From positions 1-64,000 of the forward strand of contig CALFMP010000007.1 in the NCBI GenBank assembly GCA_937879965.1: a stretch of 64,000 nucleotides of DNA, written 5' to 3'. Numbering within the stretch: position 1 is the first letter of the stretch; every line of letters starts with the position of its first letter. The notes under the pieces are model-generated. The model searched no databases and was not told the DNA's origin. It was given only the letters and a program-made list of their open reading frames with translations. This document shows positions 1-8,372 of the stretch, in pieces. This DNA is from QKMZ01 sp012965515 (lineage in GTDB: Bacteria; Cyanobacteriota; Vampirovibrionia; Obscuribacterales; Obscuribacteraceae). Both the position numbers and the translations under genes were made by a program.

Positions 1-988
<988 letters not shown>

Positions 989-1132
989 ATAAAAATATCT
1001 GGTGATTACGATAATCAGCAAAGATGCCATCCTCAATATGCAGTATTCAGGGCACGGTTCGAGAGAACCCTGCTTGATCCGAAAGGATCAATGTGTGAAT
1101 TGCACTAAATATGGTGCTCACACCCTAAAAGG
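989..1132 (+). other. 23S-5S internal transcribed spacer with three hairpins
   Basis: This spacer contains no tRNA. It can fold into three consecutive perfect hairpins: GGTTC-GAGA-GAACC (1056-1069), TGATCC-GAAA-GGATCA (1075-1090), and GTGTGA-att-GCAC with GTGC-TCACAC (1093-1123). Such stems are typical of rRNA maturation sites. A processing role is inferred from position only. Confidence 0.6.
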
Positions 1133-1250
1133 TTCTTGGTGCTAAAGCGACCGGAACACACCCGTTCCCATCCCGAACACGACGGTAAAGACGGTCAGCA
1201 GCGACAATACTTGGTGGGAGACCGCCTGGGAAGATAGCCCGGTGCCAGGA
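1133..1250 (+). rRNA. rrf: 5S ribosomal RNA
   Basis: This is about 118 nt of canonical 5S sequence. It has a 5' strand (tcttggtgct) that pairs with the 3' strand (ggtgccagga), the loop segment acacacccgttcccatcccgaacac, and the conserved ttggtgggagaccgcctggga segment. It lies about 145 nt after 23S and is followed directly by a strong terminator, so it is the last gene of the rrn operon. Confidence 0.95.
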
Positions 1251-1256
1251 TTTATA

Positions 1257-1290
1257 AAAGACCCGAGTTAACCCTCGGGTCTTTTTGTTT
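1257..1290. terminator. Bidirectional Rho-independent terminator (rrn operon / P450 operon)
   Basis: GACCCGAG and CTCGGGTC form an 8-bp stem around ttaacc. On the plus strand the stem is followed by TTTTTGTTTTT, and on the minus strand by TTTTATAAA. It therefore can end both the rRNA transcript and the convergent P450 operon, whose stop codon lies at 1292. Confidence 0.9.
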
Positions 1291-1291
1291 T

Positions 1292-2545
1292 TCAGGCTGT
1301 TTTCCAACCCGGATCGAAAATCAAACTTTGCAGTCCACGCAGTGCAAACGGACCTTTGTAGATGCACTGCTGATTTCCAATTTTCATGTCCGGTAACCGT
1401 CGCATCAACGCCCTTATTGCAATACGGGCTTCGGTTCTTGCCAACTCAGCCCCCAGGCAATAGTGAATTCCGGCGCCGAAAGAGATGTGCTTCTTATTTT
1501 CTCGAAACAGATCAAATCGATCCGGCTCGTAGAAAAAGGCGCCATCGCGATTGCACGCACCGATCAGTATGGTGACGACGTCATCCTTGCGAATGCTCTG
1601 CTTGCCGATGCGCAAATTTTCGTTGGCTATTCTGCGGACAATTTGCACGGGAGAGTCAAATCGTAAAATCTCTTCTATAGCGGCATCCACTAGCTGAGGA
1701 TTTTCAAGCAGCATTCTCCAGTCTTGGTAGTTTCGCAAAAGATAGTACATGCCGTTACCGATGAGATTTACAGTTGTCTCGTGTCCAGCGATCAGCAGCA
1801 AAACGCTGTTCGAAATCAATTCCTCTTCACTTAGCTTGTCTCGATCAGATGAGCTGACCTGAGCAAGGCGGGACAAAAGACTTTCATCGGGCCTTTTCAG
1901 TTTTTTTGCCACCGTTTGCCGGAGATACTTTCGAAGCTCAAATGATGCATTCAAAGATTTCATGACTTTGTAAGGACAGGCATTGCCTTGCATGCTGCCG
2001 GTTATGGTCGTTGACCAGTTTCTGAATTGCTCACGATCATCTTTGGATACACCAAGAAGATCAGCAATGACTGTAATCGGTAACGGAAAAGCAAATTGCG
2101 AGATGAGATCAGCAGATGATGTGGTTGCGAATCCATCGATTAATGCCTCTGCAGTTTCAGCTATCTGTGGCTCTAGATCTCTCACGACTGAGGGAACGAA
2201 TGCGCTGCTGATCAATCCTCTGACTCTAGTGTGCTCAGGGGGATCTTGCCTCAAGATATTTTGCAGGCCGAACCGCCCGGAAAATCTCTGTACAAATCGC
2301 ATTACCAAACTTGGATGCTTCCATCTTTCCAAAGCCTTGCCGAAAGACTTACTCTTCAAAATCAGATTAGCTTCTTCCATTGAAGTAACAAGCCACTGGT
2401 TGCCTCTCTCACTCCAGACGAGATGACCTCTGGCTCGCATTCGATGAAGAGTAGGGTATGGATCCTGCAAAAATGCAGGAGATGAATCCATTAGTGGGTC
2501 AAAGTCAGTATTGATTTCAGAGATGTTTTTTTCCAAGATATTCAT
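1292..2545 (-). CDS. Cytochrome P450 monooxygenase
   Basis: This 417-residue soluble bacterial-type P450 is a haem-thiolate oxygenase. Visible hallmarks are the I-helix oxygen-activation motif AGHETT, the K-helix ExxR (EEILR), and the haem loop FGAGIHYCLGAELAR with the cysteine ligand. There is no membrane anchor. The start is set at the ATG that overlaps the stop of the upstream gene as ATGA and follows GGAGGGAG; an ATG six codons upstream lies before that ribosome site. Substrate cannot be told from sequence. No ferredoxin or reductase gene is adjacent, so electron donors must be encoded elsewhere. It is the last gene of a three-gene unit with a small membrane protein and an exported protein. 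Confidence 0.93.
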   Translation of the reverse strand: MNILEKNISEINTDFDPLMDSSPAFLQDPYPTLHRMRARGHLVWSERGNQWLVTSMEEANLILKSKSFGKALERWKHPSLVMRFVQRFSGRFGLQNILRQDPPEHTRVRGLISSAFVPSVVRDLEPQIAETAEALIDGFATTSSADLISQFAFPLPITVIADLLGVSKDDREQFRNWSTTITGSMQGNACPYKVMKSLNASFELRKYLRQTVAKKLKRPDESLLSRLAQVSSSDRDKLSEEELISNSVLLLIAGHETTVNLIGNGMYYLLRNYQDWRMLLENPQLVDAAIEEILRFDSPVQIVRRIANENLRIGKQSIRKDDVVTILIGACNRDGAFFYEPDRFDLFRENKKHISFGAGIHYCLGAELARTEARIAIRALMRRLPDMKIGNQQCIYKGPFALRGLQSLIFDPGWKTA

Positions 2546-2835
2546 TTGCTCCCTCCTGAACATTGCCTAGTTTTTGGTTTGAACAACTGAAAACCGACAA
2601 CTAGAGCGGGTATTAAGATGAACTTTCCGAGCGCGATCATGCCGACAACTTTCAGCACGTCCAGCCCAAGAGAATGAATAACGAGCAGTAATAGCGCTTT
2701 GATGATGAGTAGACCAGCAATCACAGTCAGCGATGTCTGAGCAACGTTGACCGCCAGTTGTTTCCAATCACCCTTACGCCTATGAGCTCTTAGTATTCGC
2801 GAAAGCGCGCAGCAACATTTCTCGTGATGAATCAT
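2542..2835 (-). CDS. Small membrane protein, unknown function
   Basis: This is a protein of about 97 residues with two likely transmembrane segments: one around VIAGLLIIKALLLLVIHSLG, one around GMIALGKFILIPALVVGF. A short basic, cysteine-containing N-terminus precedes them. No family was recognised. Its stop overlaps the P450 start (ATGA), so the two are probably translationally coupled. The chosen start (MIHHEK) lies just past the stop of the upstream gene. A GTG-GTG start eight codons earlier is possible and would overlap the upstream gene by 20 nt. The tight coupling suggests a membrane partner of the P450 or of the exported protein upstream, which is inference. Confidence 0.7.
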   Translation of the reverse strand: MIHHEKCCCALSRILRAHRRKGDWKQLAVNVAQTSLTVIAGLLIIKALLLLVIHSLGLDVLKVVGMIALGKFILIPALVVGFQLFKPKTRQCSGGSK

Positions 2836-2839
2836 TCTC

Positions 2840-3436
2840 TCACTCTGCCTTTTCACCACTTACCGAGATGTCCTTCGAGTCCTTAACGGCCTCCCAACGA
2901 ACCGTTTTAGGACCGAGATCGGGAATTGATGCCTGCCCAATCAATAGACCATTTTGAATGTTTGCTTCGATTATTCCGTGTCCGGATCTCAGGCGTTTTA
3001 GCCTGGCCAATCTTGAAGAAGAAAAATTGACATGGATTGTTATGTTTCCAGTTGCCTCATCATAATGACCGTTCACTGGAAAGGTTCCAAATATGCCCTT
3101 GTACGTACCGGTGATTTGCCCATCCTGGCAATGAGTTATATGCAGTTTTGGATGGCGTCCAAATCGGTGGACATGTCCATTCCATTTGCCTATTAATGAA
3201 TGAGGTTGAAAAACAGATACACCTCCATTCAAAAGAACGTTGCTGCTGCTTCCCTTGTTGGTGGGTGTGGATGTATCCGACTCTAGGCTGGACTGACTGA
3301 CTGCGCCAATATTTGACGGCAATATTCTGGCAAGCTCGGTAGCTTCTGCCGCCATTACCGGAGCTGCTTGCATAAATAGTGATAGAAAAACTGCCTGTCT
3401 GGCAGCGGCAGATTTAGTAAATCTCTTGTTTAGCAT
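2840..3436 (-). CDS. Exported protein of unknown function, first gene of P450 operon
   Basis: This 198-residue protein has a signal peptide (basic MLNKRFTKSAAARQ, hydrophobic AVFLSLFMQAAPVMA, cleavage after AMA-like AAE). The start ATG follows GGGGATCG at good spacing. The mature part has a beta-rich look (LIGKWNGHVHRFGRHPKL, ITGTYKGIFGTFPVNGHYD), which suggests a small extracytoplasmic beta-barrel domain. No family was recognised. It heads an operon with a small membrane protein and a P450, and is divergent from an exported hydrolase at 3600. The 163-nt gap between the two should hold both promoters. Confidence 0.75.
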   Translation of the reverse strand: MLNKRFTKSAAARQAVFLSLFMQAAPVMAAEATELARILPSNIGAVSQSSLESDTSTPTNKGSSSNVLLNGGVSVFQPHSLIGKWNGHVHRFGRHPKLHITHCQDGQITGTYKGIFGTFPVNGHYDEATGNITIHVNFSSSRLARLKRLRSGHGIIEANIQNGLLIGQASIPDLGPKTVRWEAVKDSKDISVSGEKAE

Positions 3437-3599
3437 TAAATACGATCCCCTGGACACCATCAATCTTCATTACTCAGCGCAATCGAAAAAGTTTCGATTT
3501 CGGTGCCTGATTTGCACAAATTTGCATTCTTTGAAGGAGAAATGTGAAACGATCTCGGCGCCGTCGGGTAATAACTTCAGGACAATCCGAGGATTCAGC

Positions 3600-4586
3600 A
3601 TGAAAAAACTTGTAACGACTATCCTGCTTCTCGCTGTCGTTCTTGTACAGCCGGTAGTTAGTGCTTCCCCTACCAGCGTTAGATATCAAGATTGGAAAGA
3701 CAATACTCGCGACCGGACAATTCCAGTCAAACTGTATATACCGGAAAATTGCTCCGGACTTTTGCCTGTAGTTATCTTTTCTCATGGTCTTGGAGGCTCG
3801 CGCGAAGCCGCTGAGTATCTGGGCCATTATTGGGCAGAGCATGGATACATTGGCGTCTTCATACAACACCCAGGCAGCGACGAGTCTTTCTGGAAGCCTG
3901 ATTTCAACCCAAGAACATTTGATAGAAATCAATTGATGGGAAAGTTCAGACAGACTGTTGCCAACCCAGCCCATGCAGTCAATCGCAGCAATGACGTTCA
4001 TTTCGTCCTGGACCAGTTGGAGAAATCAAATATCAGCGATCCTATTCTCAAAGGCAAAATCAACCTGAACGAGATAGCAATAGCTGGACACTCTTACGGC
4101 TCCTGGACCGCACTTACGGCCAGCGGACAACGTTTTTACGCGAGAAGCAAACAAGGTGTTTCCAGCGGAGATAGACGTATTAAAGCAGCAATTTATCTCA
4201 GTCCGACGCCACCACGGGCGGGGCAAGACCCAGCTCTCGTATTCGGCTCAATTTCCATACCAGGCATTCACTTTACGGGAACTCTTGATTCATCGCCGGT
4301 CAACAACACAAAGGCTGAAGACCGAAGAATAGCCTTCGATAACATTTCCAAAGGCGATCAGTTTCTGATTACTCTTAATGGCGCAGACCATGGCGTATTC
4401 GGTGGTCGCAAGCGACTCATGGCAAAGCCGGACGATGAAAAACACCAGGAAATTACGCAGCGAGTGTCAACGGCATTTCTCAACGCTTACTTAAAACATG
4501 ATCCGCAAGCCAAATTGTGGTTGTTTCAATCAGCACCAGCATATGTAGGATCCGCTGGCATCTATGAGAGCAAGAAAGCGCAATGA
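3600..4586 (+). CDS. Exported alpha/beta hydrolase (dienelactone hydrolase/lipase-like)
   Basis: This 328-residue protein has a clear signal peptide (MKKLVTTILLLAVVLVQPVVSA). The start ATG follows GAGG at 8 nt. The mature domain shows the oxyanion strand VVIFSHGLGG, the nucleophile elbow GHSYGS (Ser), and a late His in NGADHGVFGG, giving the Ser-Asp/Glu-His triad of the alpha/beta hydrolase fold. It resembles the predicted dienelactone-hydrolase group (COG4188 type), often called lipase or PAF-acetylhydrolase-like; substrate is unknown. It stands alone on the plus strand, convergent with the PP2C gene, and acts outside the cytoplasmic membrane. Confidence 0.85.
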   Translation: MKKLVTTILLLAVVLVQPVVSASPTSVRYQDWKDNTRDRTIPVKLYIPENCSGLLPVVIFSHGLGGSREAAEYLGHYWAEHGYIGVFIQHPGSDESFWKPDFNPRTFDRNQLMGKFRQTVANPAHAVNRSNDVHFVLDQLEKSNISDPILKGKINLNEIAIAGHSYGSWTALTASGQRFYARSKQGVSSGDRRIKAAIYLSPTPPRAGQDPALVFGSISIPGIHFTGTLDSSPVNNTKAEDRRIAFDNISKGDQFLITLNGADHGVFGGRKRLMAKPDDEKHQEITQRVSTAFLNAYLKHDPQAKLWLFQSAPAYVGSAGIYESKKAQ

Positions 4587-4647
4587 GATTACTGTGTTAA
4601 CGCTCGGCTCTTCTTGTCTCAGTTCTGCCCTTCATTTGCAATTCATC

Positions 4648-5409
4648 TCAAGAAGTAGTGTGCACAACTTTCGGTGAGCGGACAACTGCGACAATCGTGG
4701 TGTTGTCGTGGGCTCCACGCTCGAGAACAGTATCCATCAGCGTCTTGCAAACAGCTCCTGGGTCGGCGCATTCTTGAACCAATCTGCAGATTTCGTCTTC
4801 CGGAATTTCATCGGCGAGTCCATCCGAAGCCAAGACAACGCAATCCCCAGGTAGAAAATCGAATCTACTGTAATCTATTTCAACGGGATCGTCATGACCC
4901 AAGCATCTGGTAATGAGATGTTTGTAGATATTTGTCCGGCACTGCTCTAGCGTCAACTGACCTTTCATGTGCATCTCCATCACCATTGAGTGATCGATAG
5001 TCAGCATCTTGAATTCATCATTTCTCACCCGCACGGCGCGTGAATCGCCCGCATGCCCGATGTGCAGTTCGCCGTCTTTATCGACAACAACTATGACAAT
5101 AGTCGTGCCCATGTTTTCTAAGGCAACATCTTTCTGAGCCGCGTCGATAATACGTCGATTGGCTTCGTGAGCCGTTTCACGCATCCATGCTTCCAGATCA
5201 TTACTTTCGAGCTCTACGCCAAGACTCCAGCGTTCTTCGACGGTTTCAACAGCAATACGACTCGCGGTTTCACCACCACCATAGCCGCCAACCCCGTCCG
5301 CAACAACAAAGACACGTCCATCTTTGCTTATGAAGTAGCTGTCTTGGTTGTCCTTGCGAACCAGTCCGCGACTTGTCAACCCGGCGCTCTGCCAGGCAAG
5401 TTTAGCCAT
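4648..5409 (-). CDS. PP2C-family Ser/Thr protein phosphatase
   Basis: This 253-residue metal-dependent phosphatase (PPM/PP2C, Stp/PrpC type) has all core motifs: RKDNQDS near the N-terminus, VVADGVGGYGGGE (metal Asp-Gly), GHAGDSRA, LASDGLAD and the late metal Asp in HDNTTIV. Length matches stand-alone bacterial PP2C enzymes of about 240-260 residues. The start ATG follows GGAGAGG; the open frame extends 65 codons further upstream, but that part lacks domain features and precedes the ribosome site. It probably reverses phosphorylation by the four Hanks-type kinases in the window, though it is not in an operon with any of them. Confidence 0.93.
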   Translation of the reverse strand: MAKLAWQSAGLTSRGLVRKDNQDSYFISKDGRVFVVADGVGGYGGGETASRIAVETVEERWSLGVELESNDLEAWMRETAHEANRRIIDAAQKDVALENMGTTIVIVVVDKDGELHIGHAGDSRAVRVRNDEFKMLTIDHSMVMEMHMKGQLTLEQCRTNIYKHLITRCLGHDDPVEIDYSRFDFLPGDCVVLASDGLADEIPEDEICRLVQECADPGAVCKTLMDTVLERGAHDNTTIVAVVRSPKVVHTTS

Positions 5410-5627
5410 TTTCGACACCTCTCCGCTTCTGGCACGGGAGAAATCTGCCAGCCGCCATTCCAATTCTATGCCGGTGCACGCAAATTTTGAATTCCCGGAT
5501 TCGGGTAATTCCCACAGTTCTAAAAGTTTCTGTAGAGCGCAAGTCGGTGAACACCCTAATTGTGAGAAAATGCCAGAAAGAGAACTGAATTCGGCTGCCA
5601 ACAAGAGAGAACGATAGTTTATTCTGC

Positions 5628-5762
5628 ATGAAGATCATACCCCGAGTTGCTGTTCTTGCACTTGCACTTTCGGCGCTATGGCAATCAGTTTTGGTTCCGA
5701 AAAAAGACGTCGACCAGCTCACTGAATTACAAGTCACTACAGGTAGTGGCAAAAGCAGATGA
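5628..5762 (+). CDS. Possible 44-residue membrane-anchored micropeptide
   Basis: A 44-codon frame begins MKIIPRVAVLALALSALWQS, a textbook signal-anchor, followed by a short polar tail. Its TGA overlaps the ATG of the next gene (ATGA), which suggests translational coupling and hence real translation. There is no good Shine-Dalgarno sequence before its own start. No family was recognised. It could be a leader that loads ribosomes onto the downstream gene, or simply a chance frame. Confidence 0.45.
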   Translation: MKIIPRVAVLALALSALWQSVLVPKKDVDQLTELQVTTGSGKSR

Positions 5763-6763
5763 CAGAAGCATCCACTCGAATATACGGAATCATTGCACGC
5801 GAAGCACCGGTAGCAGTGCTCTTTCGGAGAGGCCCTTCGCAATTTGTACAGCTGCTGAAGTGGAATCTCACTGACGACACATTCGAGCATGGTCAGTGGC
5901 TGAACGGAAGAATTTATGAGCGACGCGCCGACTTGTCGCCGTCAGGTAAGCTCGTGATTTACTTCGCTGCGAAATACAAGGGCCCAATGACGAGCTGGAC
6001 TGCTATTTCGAAACCACCCTACCTGACTGCGATTGCGCTATGGGAAGGTATGGGTGCCTGGGGCGGCGGTGGTTTGTTTGATGATGAGACTCATATTCAA
6101 CTAAATCATTCAATTACTAGAATGAAGTTGATTGACACATTTAAACTACCCGATAACGTGCATGTAGTCCCTTGTGGCGAAAATTCCGGAAGCGGCGAAG
6201 ACAGCCCACTCATAGATATGCGTATGGCGCGCGACGGCTGGACGCAGACTCAATCGGGAGAAGAAAACTATGAGATCGACCTCTTCAATCAGCAAAACAA
6301 TCTCGCAGAGCTAGAGGCACTTCAAGAACAGTTTGGATTTATGGAAGGCGGAAAAATCTGGGCCGACAAATTTTTCAAAGAGACAGCCGAAGCAAAGGCG
6401 AAAAAGAAAGAAGAAAAAAAGAAAAAGAAATACGACTTGTTTATGACGCTCGAACCGCCCGATATACACATAAAACCTGACGGTGAGCGCGTTTTAGAGA
6501 TGACAACTTTCGGTTTTCACGAGACGAATGGTCCGCCCTGGGTACAAGAATACCGAGTGCTGTCAAAAGACGGCGAGGAAATTTTCAATCTCGGAAAAAC
6601 AGATTGGGCCGATTGGGACCACAATGGGGATCTTCTGTTTTCGCAAAAGGGATGCATTTACCGCGCAAAGAGTGAGAATCTATGCAATCCTAAGCAATTG
6701 ATCGATCTCACGAGCTCTCAATTTTCTCCGGTGTCAGCCCCGGAAGAATTTCGCAATTGGTAA
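5759..6763 (+). CDS. Conserved-looking hypothetical protein with lysine-rich linker
   Basis: This cytoplasmic protein has 334 residues. The N-terminal half (about 1-150) is compact and aromatic-rich (RADLSPSGKLVIYFAAKYKG, WEGMGAWGGGGLFDDE). A charged linker follows (residues about 205-225, almost entirely Lys/Glu), then a beta-rich C-terminal part with WD/beta-propeller-like strands (DGERVLEMTTFG, DWADWDHNGDLLFSQKGCIY). I do not recognise a family. It starts on the ATGA overlap with the micropeptide frame at 5628. No signal peptide or membrane helix is seen. It is convergent with the response regulator gene, ending 2 nt from it. Confidence 0.75.
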   Translation: MTEASTRIYGIIAREAPVAVLFRRGPSQFVQLLKWNLTDDTFEHGQWLNGRIYERRADLSPSGKLVIYFAAKYKGPMTSWTAISKPPYLTAIALWEGMGAWGGGGLFDDETHIQLNHSITRMKLIDTFKLPDNVHVVPCGENSGSGEDSPLIDMRMARDGWTQTQSGEENYEIDLFNQQNNLAELEALQEQFGFMEGGKIWADKFFKETAEAKAKKKEEKKKKKYDLFMTLEPPDIHIKPDGERVLEMTTFGFHETNGPPWVQEYRVLSKDGEEIFNLGKTDWADWDHNGDLLFSQKGCIYRAKSENLCNPKQLIDLTSSQFSPVSAPEEFRNW

Positions 6764-6765
6764 AT

Positions 6766-7227
6766 CTAAGGCGCAGCGTCCATATGCGGTCCGCTGCGCG
6801 GCAACAAGCGCAGATTCGGCTTTCCCGGATTATAAGTCCAACGCAAGAGCACTTTACGCAGAGATTCAGGCTCGAAAGGTTTGCTTAAATAGTCATCCAT
6901 GCCGGCTTCCAGACACGCCCGCTGATCGAATTCAGAGGAATACGCTGTTACTGCGATTATCGGTGTTCTTCTACCAGTCTTCGCTTCCGATTCCCTGATT
7001 CTTCTTGTTGTTTCGATTCCATCCATGCGCGGCATTTTAAAGTCCATAAGAATGGCGTCAAAGCATGAATCACTGACCTTTAGAGCATCCAAGGCTTCTT
7101 TTCCGGTACTGACAATCACTGCGCCATAACCGAAGGTCTCGGCAAGGATTCTAATTACCTTCTGCTGAGTCGGGTCGTCTTCTACGACAAGCAATATCGG
7201 CTGCTGCAACGTCAATTCTGTGACCAC
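6766..7227 (-). CDS. Single-domain response regulator (CheY-like receiver)
   Basis: A 153-residue receiver domain with a short C-terminal tail and no output domain. It shows the acidic pocket VVEDDP (residues 15-17), the phospho-acceptor in DAILMDFKMPRMDG, the switch Thr in AVTAYS, and the conserved Lys in LSKPFEPES. It resembles the stand-alone receivers or terminal REC domains of hybrid kinases. It probably relays phosphate from a histidine kinase encoded elsewhere; no kinase is adjacent. The start is GTG with no clear ribosome site, so the exact N-terminus is unsure. Confidence 0.9.
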   Translation of the reverse strand: MVTELTLQQPILLVVEDDPTQQKVIRILAETFGYGAVIVSTGKEALDALKVSDSCFDAILMDFKMPRMDGIETTRRIRESEAKTGRRTPIIAVTAYSSEFDQRACLEAGMDDYLSKPFEPESLRKVLLRWTYNPGKPNLRLLPRSGPHMDAAP

Positions 7228-7344
7228 TAGGTTTCGCTTTCTGATTCCATTTTACTACAAGGTCTACAAGGCAGCACAGTAGCCGCTTTCGGCATACCGC
7301 GTGACAGTCAAAGATGCAACCAAGTGAGTTAGGCACACACGCAT

Positions 7345-8280
7345 CTAAACGGAGTGCGCCTCTTGGAGCCTTCGCACCGGCGCAAGCGGATGTGGAGCAT
7401 TTTCGAAATCGCTCTCGATGTAGTCAGCAAGCCTTCCTTCCATTAATCTACAGACGTCTTCGAAGAATGCTGACGCAGCCTCAGCATCCATGGCACGTGT
7501 ATTGAAATTGAAAGAAACTGTCATGGTCGGCATTACACAGATTCGCCCGTCGACAGCCATTGCTCTGTCCTCAACCGTGCCAATCCCGAACGTCGATGTG
7601 CATATGCACGGGCTCAAGACTGATTTGACGTTATATTTGCCAAGCGTCGTCAAACCAAAAGTAGCTTTCTGGCACTTTATGCGCATTGAAGGAAATACAC
7701 AGGCAATTGCCAAAATGAACCGTCTTATCAGGTAAGGAAGTCCGGTATAAAGTTTCTGAAGCGCCAATGGAGCCAGCTCCGATGTGTTGCTTTGGGCGTA
7801 GGAGACCAATTCTTGAGCGATTTCCGATAATGATTTTTGATCGGGAGATTCTATTTCGCCGAAATACACAGTATCGCTTCCGTTCTCATCCCGCTCAATA
7901 GTGAAGCCGCCGACAATATCTTCGTAAGTAACCATTCTGCCAAAGGGCAAAATATCCGATCTGCTAGCGGGGTGAAGCTTCTGCGCGATCGCAATTGCCT
8001 TGAGAAGAATTGCAGTAACAGTGATTTTGACGCCCCGCTCTTGCAGGTCAGACTTTACTTGATTTGCCCAAGACATATCGATATCGCGAATCAAATAGCA
8101 GGGAACGGCTGCAGGCGCGATCATGGTCAGGAGGTCAACTACGGTTTTTCGACCTCTTGCAAGGTTTCCATAGGTGAATTTTTCCAATTTTCTTCGCCTC
8201 TGAATGCAGTTCCAACGATTACCTGCGATTTCGAGAAGGCGCAAGACCGGATAGATCAGGTATGACAGCCACCTTAGCAC
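7345..8280 (-). CDS. 2-oxoacid dehydrogenase acyltransferase-like protein lacking catalytic His
   Basis: This 311-residue protein resembles the catalytic domain of dihydrolipoamide acyltransferases (E2 of pyruvate/2-oxoglutarate dehydrogenase) and the related CAT fold. It has ITVTAILLKAIAIA, the FGLTTLGKY-like strand, and a late MPTMTVSFNFNTRAMDAEAA that aligns with the E2 active-site region. In true E2 enzymes that motif reads HRxxDG; here the His is replaced and the Gly after Asp is lost. There is no lipoyl or E1/E3-binding domain. It probably does not do standard E2 chemistry. The N-terminus is hydrophobic and may associate with membrane. The start codon is GTG with a weak ribosome site. 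Confidence 0.7.
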   Translation of the reverse strand: MLRWLSYLIYPVLRLLEIAGNRWNCIQRRRKLEKFTYGNLARGRKTVVDLLTMIAPAAVPCYLIRDIDMSWANQVKSDLQERGVKITVTAILLKAIAIAQKLHPASRSDILPFGRMVTYEDIVGGFTIERDENGSDTVYFGEIESPDQKSLSEIAQELVSYAQSNTSELAPLALQKLYTGLPYLIRRFILAIACVFPSMRIKCQKATFGLTTLGKYNVKSVLSPCICTSTFGIGTVEDRAMAVDGRICVMPTMTVSFNFNTRAMDAEAASAFFEDVCRLMEGRLADYIESDFENAPHPLAPVRRLQEAHSV

Positions 8281-8372
8281 ACGGTTCCCGACAATACTTC
8301 GACCAATACTTAGATTAAGTTAGCTATTCAATCGCAGTTCTGCTCAGGTGATGACCACCTTAGGTTTCCGAC

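Noticed and set aside
1050..1070. tRNA-like GGTTCGAGA segment in the rRNA spacer
   Set aside because: It lacks acceptor, D and anticodon arms; it is better explained as a simple hairpin.
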